NCBI RefSeq assembly: GCF_002929845.1 | Contig: NZ_PJJS01000041.1 | Coordinates: forward strand, 33,661 to 97,660 | Length of the DNA: 64,000 nucleotides | Direction of reading: 5' to 3' | Source: Cryobacterium sp. M96 | GTDB lineage: Bacteria > Actinomycetota > Actinomycetes > Actinomycetales > Microbacteriaceae | Shown here: piece after piece, positions 25,927 to 34,347 of the stretch | Layout of the letters: each line of letters opens with the position of its first letter | How positions within the stretch are numbered: the first letter of the stretch is position 1 | Notes under the pieces: generated by a model | What the model was told of the DNA's origin: nothing | The model's database searches: none | Seen by the model: only the letters and a program-made list of their open reading frames with translations | Program-made: the position numbers and the translations under genes

Positions 25927-27383
25927 ATGACGACCACTCGCAGTACCCCTCAGTCCGACTTCCGGACCACCCTACGCACGGGACGCCTCGGTGTGATCGG
26001 CATCGTCTTCTTCGTGGTCGCGGTGGCCGCACCGCTCGTGGGCATGACCGGTGCGGTCCCGGTCGCGATCGTTCTCGGTAACGGCGCGGCCGCCCCGGGC
26101 GCCTACCTCGTGGTGGGCGTCACCCTGCTGCTGTTCAGCGTCGGCTATGCCGCGATGAGCCAGCGCGTCACCAATGCCGGAGCCTTCTTCGCCTATATCG
26201 GCCGAGGCCTCGGCCACCAGCTCGGCAGCGCGTCGGCCTTCGTCTCGATCCTCGCCTACCTCGCCATCCAGCTCGCGATCTACGGGTTCTTCGGCGGACT
26301 GCTCGGCGCCCAGGTCGGCCTGCTCCCCTGGTGAGAGTGGACGTCGGCGCCAAGGTGCTCGGCGTGCTGATGCTGCTCGAACTCCTGGCACTGGTCGTCA
26401 CCTCGGTCGCCATCCTGGCCGACGGCGGGCCGGAGGGCCTGAACTTCTGGGCCTCGTTCGACCCGGCCGCGATCCTCGCCGGCGGGCTGGCCGGCTCGGC
26501 GGGCATCGCGTTCGCCTTCGCGTTCGCGTCCTTCATCAGCTTCGAGGCCACCGCAATCTACGGCGAGGAATCCAAGGACCCGAAGACGGTGGTCCCCCGC
26601 GCCACCTACCTGGCGGTCGGAGTGATCACGGCGCTGTTCGCCCTGACGGCGTTCGCCATGGTCACGGGAATGGGTGCATCCTCGGTCGTCGAGAAGACCG
26701 TGGAGCTGTCGAGTCTCGACGGGGTTCCCCTGGCCGACCCGGCCGCGGTGCTCTTCTCCCTCGCGACCCAGTACGTGGCACCGTGGATGGCCACCGTGAT
26801 GGGCGTCCTGGTGATCTCGAGCCTGTTCGCCGGACCGCTGGCCTTTCAGAACGCGGCCAGCCGGTACCTCTTCGCCCTCGGCCGCGGCGGCGCGCTGCCC
26901 GCGCCGCTCAGCCACGTCAACGGTCGCGGCGCCCCGAGCACCGCCTCCCTCGCCACGTCGGTCCTCACGGATCTCGTCATCGTCACCTTCGCCGTCTTCC
27001 GGCTCGACCCGGTGCTCAACATGTTCTACTGGTTCAGCGGTCTCGCCGTGGTGGCGATCGTGCTGATCGAGATCCTCGTCTGCATCGCGGTGATCGCGTT
27101 CTTCCACCGCAATGCGGGCAGCGAGAACGTGGTCCAGACCATCATCGCCCCGGTGCTGGCCACCATCGGTCTGATCCTCGGCGAGTACCTGCTGATGAGC
27201 CGCTTCGGGCTCCTCTCCGGCACGGTGGCCAAGGGCGTGGACCCGACGATGTCATCGTGGTGCCTGAGCCCGATCGGCTGGGTGCTCGTGTCCCTGCCCT
27301 TCGTGCTCCTGCTCGTCGGCTACCTGCACTCCCTCTGGTCGCACACCGAGAACGAGGCCCTGGTCAAGGACGTCCTCTCGTAG
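25927..27383 (+). pseudogene. Broken APC-family amino acid/amine permease
   Basis: The first piece (ATG 25927, AGGAG 7 bases upstream) encodes FVVAVAAPLVGMTGAVPVAI and three to four membrane spans, then stops at 26334 after GGLLGAQVGLLPW. Homology continues in another frame from about 26334 (RVDVGAKVLGVLMLLELLAL, then ASFISFEATAIYGEESKDPK) to 27383. Roughly one short membrane segment appears missing between the pieces, so there was a small deletion with frameshift. An intact gene would import amines or amino acids for the two broken enzymes upstream. A hairpin follows at 27399. Confidence 0.85.
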
Positions 27384-27398
27384 CCGGCAAGCCGTGAA

Positions 27399-27430
27399 AC
27401 GGGGTGACCGCCGCGAGGCGGACACCCCGT
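27399..27430. terminator. Hairpin between the broken permease and galM
   Basis: ACGGGGTG-A-CCGCC, loop GCGA, then GGCGG-A-CACCCCGT: 13 paired bases with one A/A bulge, followed by CTCTCTGCC. It lies between convergent transcripts and can act on both. Confidence 0.7.
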
Positions 27431-27471
27431 CTCTCTGCCCGTCGGACCGTGATGGGCGCGGTGATGCCGGG

Positions 27472-28455
27472 TCAGAGGCGGAATCCCTGGTGGCGGATGC
27501 CCCAGCGCACAGACCACGACTCCCCTGGTTCGACCCAGCGCAGCCCCGCGCCCGAATTGAAGGCATTCGCAGGGGCCGTCATCGGCTCGATCGCCACCGC
27601 CAGGCCCAGGAACGGGCCGCCCGGCCCCGGGAAGGGGAAGTTGCGCGGCGTGAAGACCTGAACGTTGCGGATGTTCCGGTCGCCCCAGATCGTGACGCTG
27701 CGGCCGTCAGGCGCGGTCAAGGAGGCCACGCTGGCGGTGCCGGACTCCTCGCCGGTCACGTCGGACCGCACCTCGGGAGCCTCAGGCCCCACCCCGCCGA
27801 AGCCGTCGTCGAGATCGACGTCGCCCACCCGGCACCCCGTGCGCAGGTCGAACCTGGTGCCGACGACGGAAGATTCCCCGACGGGGTTTTGCCGGTCGTC
27901 GACGTCGATATGGGTGCGCGCCGCGATCGTGAGCACGAGGTCCTCGGTGGGAACGCCGCCGATCTTCGGGTACGGATGCGCGCCGAGCGCTACCGGGGCC
28001 GCGTCCCGGCCTACGTTCCGCACCGTGTGGGTGACCGCAAGACCGTTGTCGGTGAGCGCATACCGCACGGTCGTGTCGAGCAGGAACGGGTATCCGGCCT
28101 GCGGAAAGACCGTGGCGGCCAGAGTGACCGAACTCGGGCTGCGGTCGAGCATGCGATAGGACGAATACCGAAGCAGGCCGTGGATCGCGTTTTGCTGTTC
28201 CGGCTCGGTGAGCGGCAGCCGCTGCATGACGCCCTGGTGCCGCCAGAGGCCGTCCCGGATGCGGTTGGGCCACGGCATCAGCACGATGCCGGCGCCCCAC
28301 GGCGGGGTGGCCTCGGCCGCGAACGGCTCGACGAGGTCTATGCCGTCCACGGAATACAGCCGGAGGCCGGCGGCCACCTCGGTGACGATCGCCAGCGCAG
28401 GCCCACTCGGCGTGGCTACCCTCAACTCATACTGGAAACCCGTTGCAGCGCGCAT
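27472..28455 (-). CDS. galM: Aldose 1-epimerase family protein
   Basis: 327 residues. Galactose mutarotase-like fold: PWPNRIRDGLWRHQG near residue 60, AIHGLLRYSSYRMLD with a catalytic His, VRNVGRDAAPVALGAHPYPK with the second His, and a C-terminal acidic residue in FGGVGPEAPE and IAIEPMTAPANAFN-like stretch. It interconverts alpha and beta anomers of galactose or a related hexose before galactokinase. It follows the deoR-type regulator by 9 bases and faces away from galT-galK. Substrate breadth is uncertain, since the family also holds glucose-6-phosphate epimerases. Confidence 0.88.
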   Translation of the reverse strand: MRAATGFQYELRVATPSGPALAIVTEVAAGLRLYSVDGIDLVEPFAAEATPPWGAGIVLMPWPNRIRDGLWRHQGVMQRLPLTEPEQQNAIHGLLRYSSYRMLDRSPSSVTLAATVFPQAGYPFLLDTTVRYALTDNGLAVTHTVRNVGRDAAPVALGAHPYPKIGGVPTEDLVLTIAARTHIDVDDRQNPVGESSVVGTRFDLRTGCRVGDVDLDDGFGGVGPEAPEVRSDVTGEESGTASVASLTAPDGRSVTIWGDRNIRNVQVFTPRNFPFPGPGGPFLGLAVAIEPMTAPANAFNSGAGLRWVEPGESWSVRWGIRHQGFRL

Positions 28456-28464
28456 AGTGTCAAC

Positions 28465-29370
28465 CTACTCCGGCTGCAGAACGGTCAGGCCGGCCTCGCG
28501 GAGGGGCGCGAGCATGACCTCGTCGGCCGCGGCATCCGTCACCAGGGTGTCGAACGCGCGCAGCGGGCCGACCTGCCCGAGGTGTACCTGGCCGAGCTTG
28601 GAGGCGTCGGCCACGACGACCGCCCGGGTCGCGGCGGCCAGCATGAGCGTTTTGACCCCAGCCTCGGGGAGGTTGATGTTCGTGACCCCGTAGCCGGCAT
28701 CGACGCCGTTGCAGCCGATGAAAGCCAAATCGGCGTGAACCTGGCTGAGCACCGTCCGTGCGAGTGGCTCGACCAGGGAGTGCTGCAGCGGGCGGAGCGA
28801 ACCGCCCGTGACGATCACGGTGAACCGAGGGATGGCCGGCTCGAGGGCGAGGGCGATGCTGAGCCCGTTCGTGATGATGACGACGTCGGTCAGATCGGTG
28901 CGGGCCAGCAGCGCGTGGGCGATAGAGAGGGTGGTCGTGCCGACGTCGAGGAGGATGCTCTGCCCGCTCGTGACGAGGGCCGCGGCGAGCACGCCGATCT
29001 GCTGCTTGGGCAGCACGGATGACGCGAGGGCCTCCTCGAAGGAGAACTCCCGCAGCGGGCGGCCGCTGAGTGGCGCGGCCGGAACCGCCCCGCCGTGCAC
29101 GCGCTGCACCGTCCCGGCGGACTCAAGCACGTCGAGGTCGGCCCGCGCCGTGACGCCGGACACTCCGAACGCCTCGCGCAACTCGCGCACTCGTACGAAA
29201 CCGCGCTCCCCGACGAGGCGCTGGATCTGCTCCCGCCGCTGGTGGGCCGGGAGCGTGTCGCGGTCGCCGGGCCGGTCGCTCACGTCGATGAGGTCGGCCG
29301 TGGCGGTCGATTCGGTCGATTCGGTCGATTCGGTCGATTCGGTCGATTCGGTCGATTCGCGAGAAGCCAT
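28465..29370 (-). CDS. DeoR-family sugar-responsive transcriptional repressor of the gal locus
   Basis: 301 residues. The N-terminal winged helix (RREQIQRLVGERGFVRVREL, then GVSGVTARADLDVLESAGTV and QRVHGGAV) is the DeoR/GlpR DNA-binding domain. The C-terminal sugar-phosphate sensor domain has LLDVGTTTLSIAHAL and FIGCNGVDAGYGVT. It is divergent from galT-galK and leads galM, so it most likely represses both units until a galactose-derived phosphate appears. Residues 5-22 are six exact Glu-Ser-Thr units from a 9-base DNA repeat, an unusual tail for this family. ATG 29370 preferred over TTG 29376. Confidence 0.88.
   Translation of the reverse strand: MASRESTESTESTESTESTESTATADLIDVSDRPGDRDTLPAHQRREQIQRLVGERGFVRVRELREAFGVSGVTARADLDVLESAGTVQRVHGGAVPAAPLSGRPLREFSFEEALASSVLPKQQIGVLAAALVTSGQSILLDVGTTTLSIAHALLARTDLTDVVIITNGLSIALALEPAIPRFTVIVTGGSLRPLQHSLVEPLARTVLSQVHADLAFIGCNGVDAGYGVTNINLPEAGVKTLMLAAATRAVVVADASKLGQVHLGQVGPLRAFDTLVTDAAADEVMLAPLREAGLTVLQPE
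29305..29358. repeat. 9-base tandem repeat (six perfect units) in the regulator N-terminus
   Basis: Six identical copies of GGTCGATTC from 29305 to 29358, encoding (Glu-Ser-Thr)6 on the minus strand. Unit length is three codons, so gain or loss of units keeps the frame. Confidence 0.95.
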
Positions 29371-29406
29371 ACCCAATCTTCACTTAGTTTACTTTGGTTA
29401 TCAACC

Positions 29407-29423
29407 TGAAAGACCTGGTTTCA
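29407..29423. promoter_or_regulatory. Possible DeoR-type operator in the divergent gal promoter region
   Basis: Inverted repeat TGAAA-GACCTGG-TTTCA, 47 bases upstream-to-start side between the divergent regulator and galT. The position suits a repressor site for both directions; the sequence match to a known DeoR site is only general. Confidence 0.35.
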
Positions 29424-29454
29424 CATGTGCAAATCAGATAACGTTGTTTTCGCC

Positions 29455-30669
29455 ATGAACACACCAGACTTCGTAGCCGACACCGGCATCATCCGTCACC
29501 GCCACACCCTCGCCGATGGCCGGGACCTCATCTACTTCGATGACCCGCAGTCCAGCCTGCCGCCGGATCGGGCGGCCGACCTGCGCGAACTCGACCCGCG
29601 CCCGGCCACCGCCCGGATGCGCCAGGACCCGCTCAGCGGCGAATGGGTCTCGATCGCCGCCGCCCGCCAGAACCGCGTGTTCCTGCCGCCCGCACACTTG
29701 GACCCGCTCGCCCCGTCGACGCCGGGGAACCCGTCAGAGGTGCCCAGCAACTACGACGTGGCCGTGTTCGAGAACAAGTCGCCCTCGTTCGGGCCCCTCC
29801 TCACCGACGCCGACGCCCCCGCCGGGCTCGACGACCTGAACACCATCGGACTGAACCGCGTCCGCACCTCGGTCGGCCGCTGCGAGGTCGTCTGCTTCAG
29901 CCCCGAGAACGAGGGCTCGTTCGCGAGCCTGTCGGTCGTGCGCTCCCGCACGGTGATCGAGGCCTGGGCCGAGCGCACGTACGCCCTGTCACAGCTACCC
30001 GGCGTGGAACAGGTCTTCCCGTTTGAAAACTGCGGCGAGGCGATCGGCGTCACGCTGCACCACCCGCACGGCCAGATCTACTCCTACCCCTACGTCACGC
30101 CGCGCACCCAGCGCGTGATCGCCTCCCTCGACCAGTACGGACCAAACCTGTTCGCGGACATCCTCGCCAGCGAGCAGGCCGGGGGCCGGGTCATTCTGAC
30201 CGGCGAGCACTGGACCGCCTTCGTGCCGTTCGCCGCGCGCTGGCCCATCGAGGTGCACATGCTGCCGCACCGGCACGTGCCCGACTTCGCGGCGACCAGC
30301 CTGGCTGAGCGCGATGAGCTCGCCGTGCTCTTCCGGCGGCTGTTGCGCGGCATCGATGCCCTCTACGACACCCCGACGCCGTATATCGCGGCCTGGCACC
30401 AGGCCCCGGTCTCGGTGCGCCGCGACGAGATCCGGCTGATGCTGCAGGTGACGAGTCCTCGCCGGGCCGCAGACAGACTGAAGTTCCTGGCCGGGTCGGA
30501 GGCCGCCATGGGCGCCTGGATCGGAGACGTCACGCCCGAGCAGGCGGCCGACAACATTCGCCGCGCGGTCGAACGCTCCGCCGGGACGGACGCGACCGAA
30601 GCGGCGGCCGGCGCCGCGGCATCCGTTCCCGCTAGCAGCACCACACTCGAAAGGCAGGCCCACGCATGA
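29455..30669 (+). CDS. galT: Galactose-1-phosphate uridylyltransferase
   Basis: 404 residues. The Leloir enzyme swaps UMP between UDP-glucose and galactose 1-phosphate. The conserved N-terminal stretch DPLSGEWVSIAAARQNRVFL is present, and the active-site signature is HHPHGQIYSYPY with the catalytic His of HPH. RWPIEVHMLPHRHVPDFAAT carries further ligands. The ATG at 29455 (MNTPDFVADTGI) is favoured; one at 29425 adds MCKSDNVVFA, and neither has a good ribosome site. It overlaps galK by 4 bases. No galE is in this window. Confidence 0.94.
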   Translation: MNTPDFVADTGIIRHRHTLADGRDLIYFDDPQSSLPPDRAADLRELDPRPATARMRQDPLSGEWVSIAAARQNRVFLPPAHLDPLAPSTPGNPSEVPSNYDVAVFENKSPSFGPLLTDADAPAGLDDLNTIGLNRVRTSVGRCEVVCFSPENEGSFASLSVVRSRTVIEAWAERTYALSQLPGVEQVFPFENCGEAIGVTLHHPHGQIYSYPYVTPRTQRVIASLDQYGPNLFADILASEQAGGRVILTGEHWTAFVPFAARWPIEVHMLPHRHVPDFAATSLAERDELAVLFRRLLRGIDALYDTPTPYIAAWHQAPVSVRRDEIRLMLQVTSPRRAADRLKFLAGSEAAMGAWIGDVTPEQAADNIRRAVERSAGTDATEAAAGAAASVPASSTTLERQAHA

Positions 30670-31826
30670 CCGATCTCATCCAGACCGTGACGGATGGCTT
30701 CACGAGCCGCTTCGACGCGGCCCCGGCCGGACTCTGGTCGGCCCCCGGCCGCGTCAACCTGATCGGCGAGCACACCGACTACAACGACGGGTTCGTGTTT
30801 CCCTTCGCGATCAACCGGCGCACGCTCGTCGGGCTCGGCCTGCGCGGCGACCGCCAGCTGCGGGTGGCGAGCTCGTTCGCCGCGGAAACGGTGGAGCTCT
30901 CCCTTGACGACCTGACTCCGGAGAACCTGGCCGGCTGGTCGGCGTACCCGCTCGGCGTGGCCTGGGCCCTCGGCCAGTTCGGCGCCGACCTGGCCACCCG
31001 GCCCGGATTTGACGTGTTCATCGACTCTGACGTGCCGATCGGGGCCGGACTGTCGTCCTCCGCCGCGATCGAGAGTGCGGTTGCCGTGGCCCTGAACGAC
31101 CTCTGGCAGCTCGGACTCGACCGGCGCATGCTCGCCCGGGTGGGCCAGCTGGCCGAGAACCGGGCCGTCGGGGCTCCCACCGGCATCATGGACCAGTCCG
31201 CGTCCCTGCTGGGCGAGGCCGACTCCGCCGTCTTCCTGGACTGCCGCACCCTCGAGGCCGAGGTGATCCCGCTCGGCTTCGACGGGGCCGGCCTCGACCT
31301 GCTGATCATCGACACGCGGGTAAGCCACGCGCACTCGACCGGCGGGTATGCCTCGCGCCGGGCATCCTGCGAACTGGGTGCACGGATGCTGGGGGTCCCC
31401 TCCCTGCGCGACCTCACCGTGGACGACCTCGGCCGGGCCGCCGACGTGCTCGACGACGAGACGTTCCGCCGGGTGCGGCACGTGGTCACCGAGAACCAGC
31501 GCGTGCAGGACACCGTGCGCACCCTGCGCGAGCAGGGACCGACCGCGATCGGCGCCCTCCTGGACGCCTCGCACCTGTCAATGCGGGACGACTTCGAGAT
31601 TTCCGTGCCCGAACTCGACCTCGCCGTGGAGACCGCGCGCGGCACCGGGGCAATCGGCGCCCGGATGACCGGCGGCGGCTTCGGCGGCGCCGCCATCGCC
31701 CTTACCCCGCGCGCCCTGATCCCCGCGGTTACGGCGGCGGTCACGGCCGCGTTCGCAGCCCGGGGCTTCGCGGCCCCGGACCTGTTCGTGGTGCGCGCGG
31801 CCGACGGGGCGGCGCGGGAGCAATAA
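30666..31826 (+). CDS. galK: Galactokinase
   Basis: 386 residues, GHMP kinase family. It phosphorylates galactose at C1 with ATP. The galactokinase signature GRVNLIGEHTDYNDGFVFP is near residue 30, the phosphate-binding motif is PIGAGLSSSAAIESAVA, and the C-terminal GHMP motif is ARMTGGGFGGAAIAL. Asp in GIMDQSASLLGEADSAVFLD is the catalytic base region. ATGA overlap with galT implies coupled translation, so galT-galK form one operon, probably under the divergent DeoR regulator. Confidence 0.96.
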   Translation: MTDLIQTVTDGFTSRFDAAPAGLWSAPGRVNLIGEHTDYNDGFVFPFAINRRTLVGLGLRGDRQLRVASSFAAETVELSLDDLTPENLAGWSAYPLGVAWALGQFGADLATRPGFDVFIDSDVPIGAGLSSSAAIESAVAVALNDLWQLGLDRRMLARVGQLAENRAVGAPTGIMDQSASLLGEADSAVFLDCRTLEAEVIPLGFDGAGLDLLIIDTRVSHAHSTGGYASRRASCELGARMLGVPSLRDLTVDDLGRAADVLDDETFRRVRHVVTENQRVQDTVRTLREQGPTAIGALLDASHLSMRDDFEISVPELDLAVETARGTGAIGARMTGGGFGGAAIALTPRALIPAVTAAVTAAFAARGFAAPDLFVVRAADGAAREQ

Positions 31827-31847
31827 CACAGCGGGAACTCGCCCCAC

Positions 31848-31944
31848 GTGGCTAATTCAGGAGAAGTCGTGCCGCCGCCCGTGCGCATCCACAGACCTGT
31901 GCGGGTGCGAACGAGGTTCGGCGGGGATCTCCTGAGTTAGCCAC
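31848..31944. repeat. Inverted-repeat element D (GTGGCTAA-TTCAGGAGA type)
   Basis: Left arm GTGGCTAATTCAGGAGA (31848-31864) pairs with TCTCCTGAGTTAGCCAC (31928-31944) with one mismatch across a 63-base centre. It lies between galK and the convergent binding-protein gene. The TTC..GGAGA core and gene-end location resemble the three other inverted-repeat elements in this window. Confidence 0.7.
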
Positions 31945-32004
31945 GCACGCGACGGCCGAAACCGGTGCCCGGGGTCGAGGCGGCGCCCAGCGGCGGCGAC
32001 GTGC

Positions 32005-32901
32005 CTAGCCCCTCGCGCCGGCGTTGAGTGTGATCGTGTCGAGGCCGCCGTCGACGACCCCCCAGTCGTCCAGAATCGCCTCGTAGGTGCCGTCGTCGAC
32101 CAGCGACTGCAGCGCAGCCTGCACGGCCTCGGCCATCCCGGAATCCTTCTGCACGGCCATACCGTATGGTGCCGCCTCAAACGTCTCTCCCGCGGTCTGC
32201 AGCTTGCCCGTCAACTGTGCGATCCCGTAGAGGGTGACCGGGGAGTCGGCGCTGAAAGCGTCGGCCTGGCCCAGCGCGACGGCATTCGCCGCGGCATCCT
32301 GCGTGTCGAGGGGGATCTTCTGGATCGGCGGTTTGCCGGCGGCGACGCAGGCGTCACTCTTCGCCGGGATCTCGACGGTGTCCTGGTAGGTCGTGGACTG
32401 CACGGCGACCTTGAGTCCGCACGCATCGTCGGGGTCGACGGTCGTGCCCGCGGGCGAGGCCCACTGGATGCCTGCGAGGTAGTAGTTCACGAAATCGACT
32501 TGCTTTTCACGCTCCGCCGTGTCGGTGAAGGACGACATGCCGACGTCGATCTTGCCGCCGACGACATTCGGGATGATGTTCTCGAATTTGGCCACCGTGT
32601 ACTGGGCCTCGAGCCCGAGCTTGGCGGCGATCGCATCACTCAGGTCGATCGCCCAGCCGATCGGTTCACCGGCGTCGTTTTTGAACTCGTTCGGCGCGTA
32701 ATTCGGGCTGGTGCCGAAGACGAGCTTGCCCGGGGTCGCGGTCGTTTCCGGGAGGAGCGCGGCGGCCTCCTCGTCGGTGGTCACCACCTCGGCCGCGGAT
32801 CCCTCCGTGACGCCAGTCGTCGGAGTGGAGTTGTCCACGCAGGCGGTAAGCAGGAGGGCGGCCACGGCGGCCAGGGCCGGGAGAGCATGTCGAGCGCGCA
32901 T
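32005..32901 (-). CDS. Polar amino acid ABC transporter substrate-binding lipoprotein (orphan)
   Basis: 298 residues. A lipoprotein signal ends at LLLTAC (lipobox Cys about residue 21). The mature part is a family 3 solute-binding protein: KLVFGTSPNYAPNEFKNDAG, IGWAIDLSDAIAAKLGLEAQ, VGGKIDVGMSSFTDTAEREK and AFSADSPVTLYGIAQLTGKL. Such proteins deliver polar amino acids to a permease-ATPase complex at the membrane. No permease or ATPase gene is adjacent, so it must work with a complex encoded elsewhere. AAAGGA precedes the ATG. Ligand unknown. Confidence 0.87.
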   Translation of the reverse strand: MRARHALPALAAVAALLLTACVDNSTPTTGVTEGSAAEVVTTDEEAAALLPETTATPGKLVFGTSPNYAPNEFKNDAGEPIGWAIDLSDAIAAKLGLEAQYTVAKFENIIPNVVGGKIDVGMSSFTDTAEREKQVDFVNYYLAGIQWASPAGTTVDPDDACGLKVAVQSTTYQDTVEIPAKSDACVAAGKPPIQKIPLDTQDAAANAVALGQADAFSADSPVTLYGIAQLTGKLQTAGETFEAAPYGMAVQKDSGMAEAVQAALQSLVDDGTYEAILDDWGVVDGGLDTITLNAGARG

Positions 32902-33100
32902 TGAGCATCCTTTGTGAATTTTTCGCCATCGAAGTGATCAGAGGTGCAACTCTGCCGAGTCTATGTTCAGTGCCGGTCGCGCCCGGGACGTGCCGGGCAT
33001 CCGTCGCCGTACGCCGCCGAACTGTGACTTTGCCCACCGGCGAGGGAGCCATTCTCCCGGCCCGGCGGTGCGCGAGTGGCGGAGATCAGGCCGTCGGGAT

Positions 33101-33577
33101 CTAGGGCGAGACGGCGGTGGGCTCGCCGCCGGTGATTCGCACGAGTTCGTCGAACGTGGTCGGGAACACGGTGTGCGCGTGGCCCGCAGCCGCCCAGACG
33201 ACCGGGAATTCGGCGAGGGCGACGTCGACCAGGGTGCGCAGTGGCGACGGATGTCCCAGCGGCGCGACCCCGCCGATCACCTGACCGGTGGCCTGCCTGA
33301 CGACATCCTTCGAGGCACGTCCGATCGTGCCGCCCAGTCTGTCCCCCAGCCACGCCGCATCGACCCGGTGAGCCCCCGAGGTGAGCACGAGCAACGGCTC
33401 ACCATCGAGGGTGAAGACGAGCGAATTCGCGATGGCGCCGCGCGAAATACCGAGCGCCTCCGCGGCGGCGGCGGCGGTTGTGGCCGCATCGTCGAACCAG
33501 CGAATTTCCGGGTCCAGGCCGTGGGCGCGGAGAGCCTCCCGAACCCGATCGACGGACGGATGCGCGGAATTGACCAT
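33101..33577 (-). CDS. ybaK: YbaK/EbsC-type aminoacyl-tRNA deacylase
   Basis: 158 residues. The YbaK/ProX fold hydrolyses mischarged tRNAs (typically Cys-tRNA-Pro or Ala-tRNA-Pro) in trans. Visible marks are ISRGAIANSLVFTLDGEPLL with the conserved basic/polar site (usually xxKSLxF, here ANSLVF), VLTSGAHRVD, and VIGGVAPLGHP, the family's GGxxPxGH motif. Replacement of the usual catalytic Lys by Asn (IANSLV) is notable and may alter activity. A TAGGAT hexamer lies 6 bases before the ATG, suggesting leaderless transcription, divergent from the carbonic-anhydrase-like gene. Confidence 0.85.
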   Translation of the reverse strand: MVNSAHPSVDRVREALRAHGLDPEIRWFDDAATTAAAAAEALGISRGAIANSLVFTLDGEPLLVLTSGAHRVDAAWLGDRLGGTIGRASKDVVRQATGQVIGGVAPLGHPSPLRTLVDVALAEFPVVWAAAGHAHTVFPTTFDELVRITGGEPTAVSP

Positions 33578-33583
33578 GCCGAA

Positions 33584-33589
33584 ATCCTA
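33584..33589 (-). promoter_or_regulatory. -10 hexamer of a probable leaderless ybaK promoter
   Basis: TAGGAT on the minus strand, 6 bases before the ATG at 33577. Confidence 0.5.
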
Positions 33590-33613
33590 GAGCCTGCACG
33601 CGAGGCAGCCCGA

Positions 33614-33619
33614 TAGGCT
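33614..33619 (+). promoter_or_regulatory. -10 hexamer of a probable leaderless promoter for the gamma-carbonic anhydrase-like gene
   Basis: TAGGCT, 7 bases before the ATG at 33627. Together with the ybaK hexamer it makes a compact divergent promoter pair within 49 bases. Confidence 0.55.
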
Positions 33620-33626
33620 GACGCGT

Positions 33627-34175
33627 ATGACTGCCGACAGCGCCGCCCGCATCATCACCCTGCCCGACCGACCCGGACCGGTCGTGGCCGAGACCGCCTA
33701 CGTCGCCCCGGGCGCCGTGGTCGTCGGCAACGTCACCCTGGCCGAACACGCCAGCGTCTGGTACAACGCCGTGCTGCGCGCCGAGGCGGAACCCATCCGG
33801 ATCGGCCCCGGCTCCAACCTGCAGGACAACGTCTCCTGCCACGTGGACCACGGATTCCCGCTGATCGTCGGCCGGAATGTGTCCGTCGGGCACGGGGCAG
33901 TGCTGCACGGCTGCACGGTCGAGGACGGCTCGCTGATCGGCATGATGGCGACGGTGCTGAACGGCGCCGTCGTCGGTTCCGGGTCCCTCGTCGCCGCCGG
34001 AGCCGTCGTGCTCGAGGGCACCGTCATCCCGCCCAGATCGCTGGTCGCCGGCGTTCCCGCCAAGGTGCGGCGGCCCCTGACGGATGAGGAGGTGGCCGGC
34101 CTCGGCCACAACGCAGCGGAGTATCTGCGTCACTGCGCCCTGCACGCCTCGGTGACGGCGCTGCCGCAGCGCTGA
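33627..34175 (+). CDS. Gamma-carbonic anhydrase family protein
   Basis: 182 residues forming a left-handed beta-helix. VWYNAVLRAEAEPIRIGPGS, LQDNVSCHVDHGFPLIVGRN and VSVGHGAVLHGCTVEDGSLI hold the conserved Arg, Gln-Asp and three zinc-ligand histidines (CHVDHG and GHGAVLHGC). The family includes archaeal carbonic anhydrase and bacterial YrdA/CaiE-like proteins; many are not proven anhydrases. The C-terminal helix region EEVAGLGHNAAEYLRHCALH would complete the trimer. It is divergent from ybaK and transcribed from a leaderless-type promoter. Confidence 0.88.
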   Translation: MTADSAARIITLPDRPGPVVAETAYVAPGAVVVGNVTLAEHASVWYNAVLRAEAEPIRIGPGSNLQDNVSCHVDHGFPLIVGRNVSVGHGAVLHGCTVEDGSLIGMMATVLNGAVVGSGSLVAAGAVVLEGTVIPPRSLVAGVPAKVRRPLTDEEVAGLGHNAAEYLRHCALHASVTALPQR

Positions 34176-34347
34176 GCCGGTCTGCCTCACGGTCGCGGCG
34201 CGGGCTACGGCTCACGGCGCAGGGAATACCGTGCGCCGGCTTCCACAGCGTGCGCCGCGACGGCGGTACCACCGAGCCTCGCCCGCACGGCCACCTGCGC
34301 GAGCCCCGAGAGGCGACCGTTACGAGGCGACCGCCCGTGGCGCCCGA

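Noticed and set aside
24902..27383. Possible mobile island because of clustered pseudogenes
   Set aside because: No transposase, integrase, terminal repeats, tRNA junction or codon-use break is visible; decay in place explains it.
32902..33100. Possible small gene or RNA in the 199-base gap upstream of the binding-protein gene
   Set aside because: Only a ribosome site and likely promoter for the lipoprotein are visible; no conserved stem or open frame.
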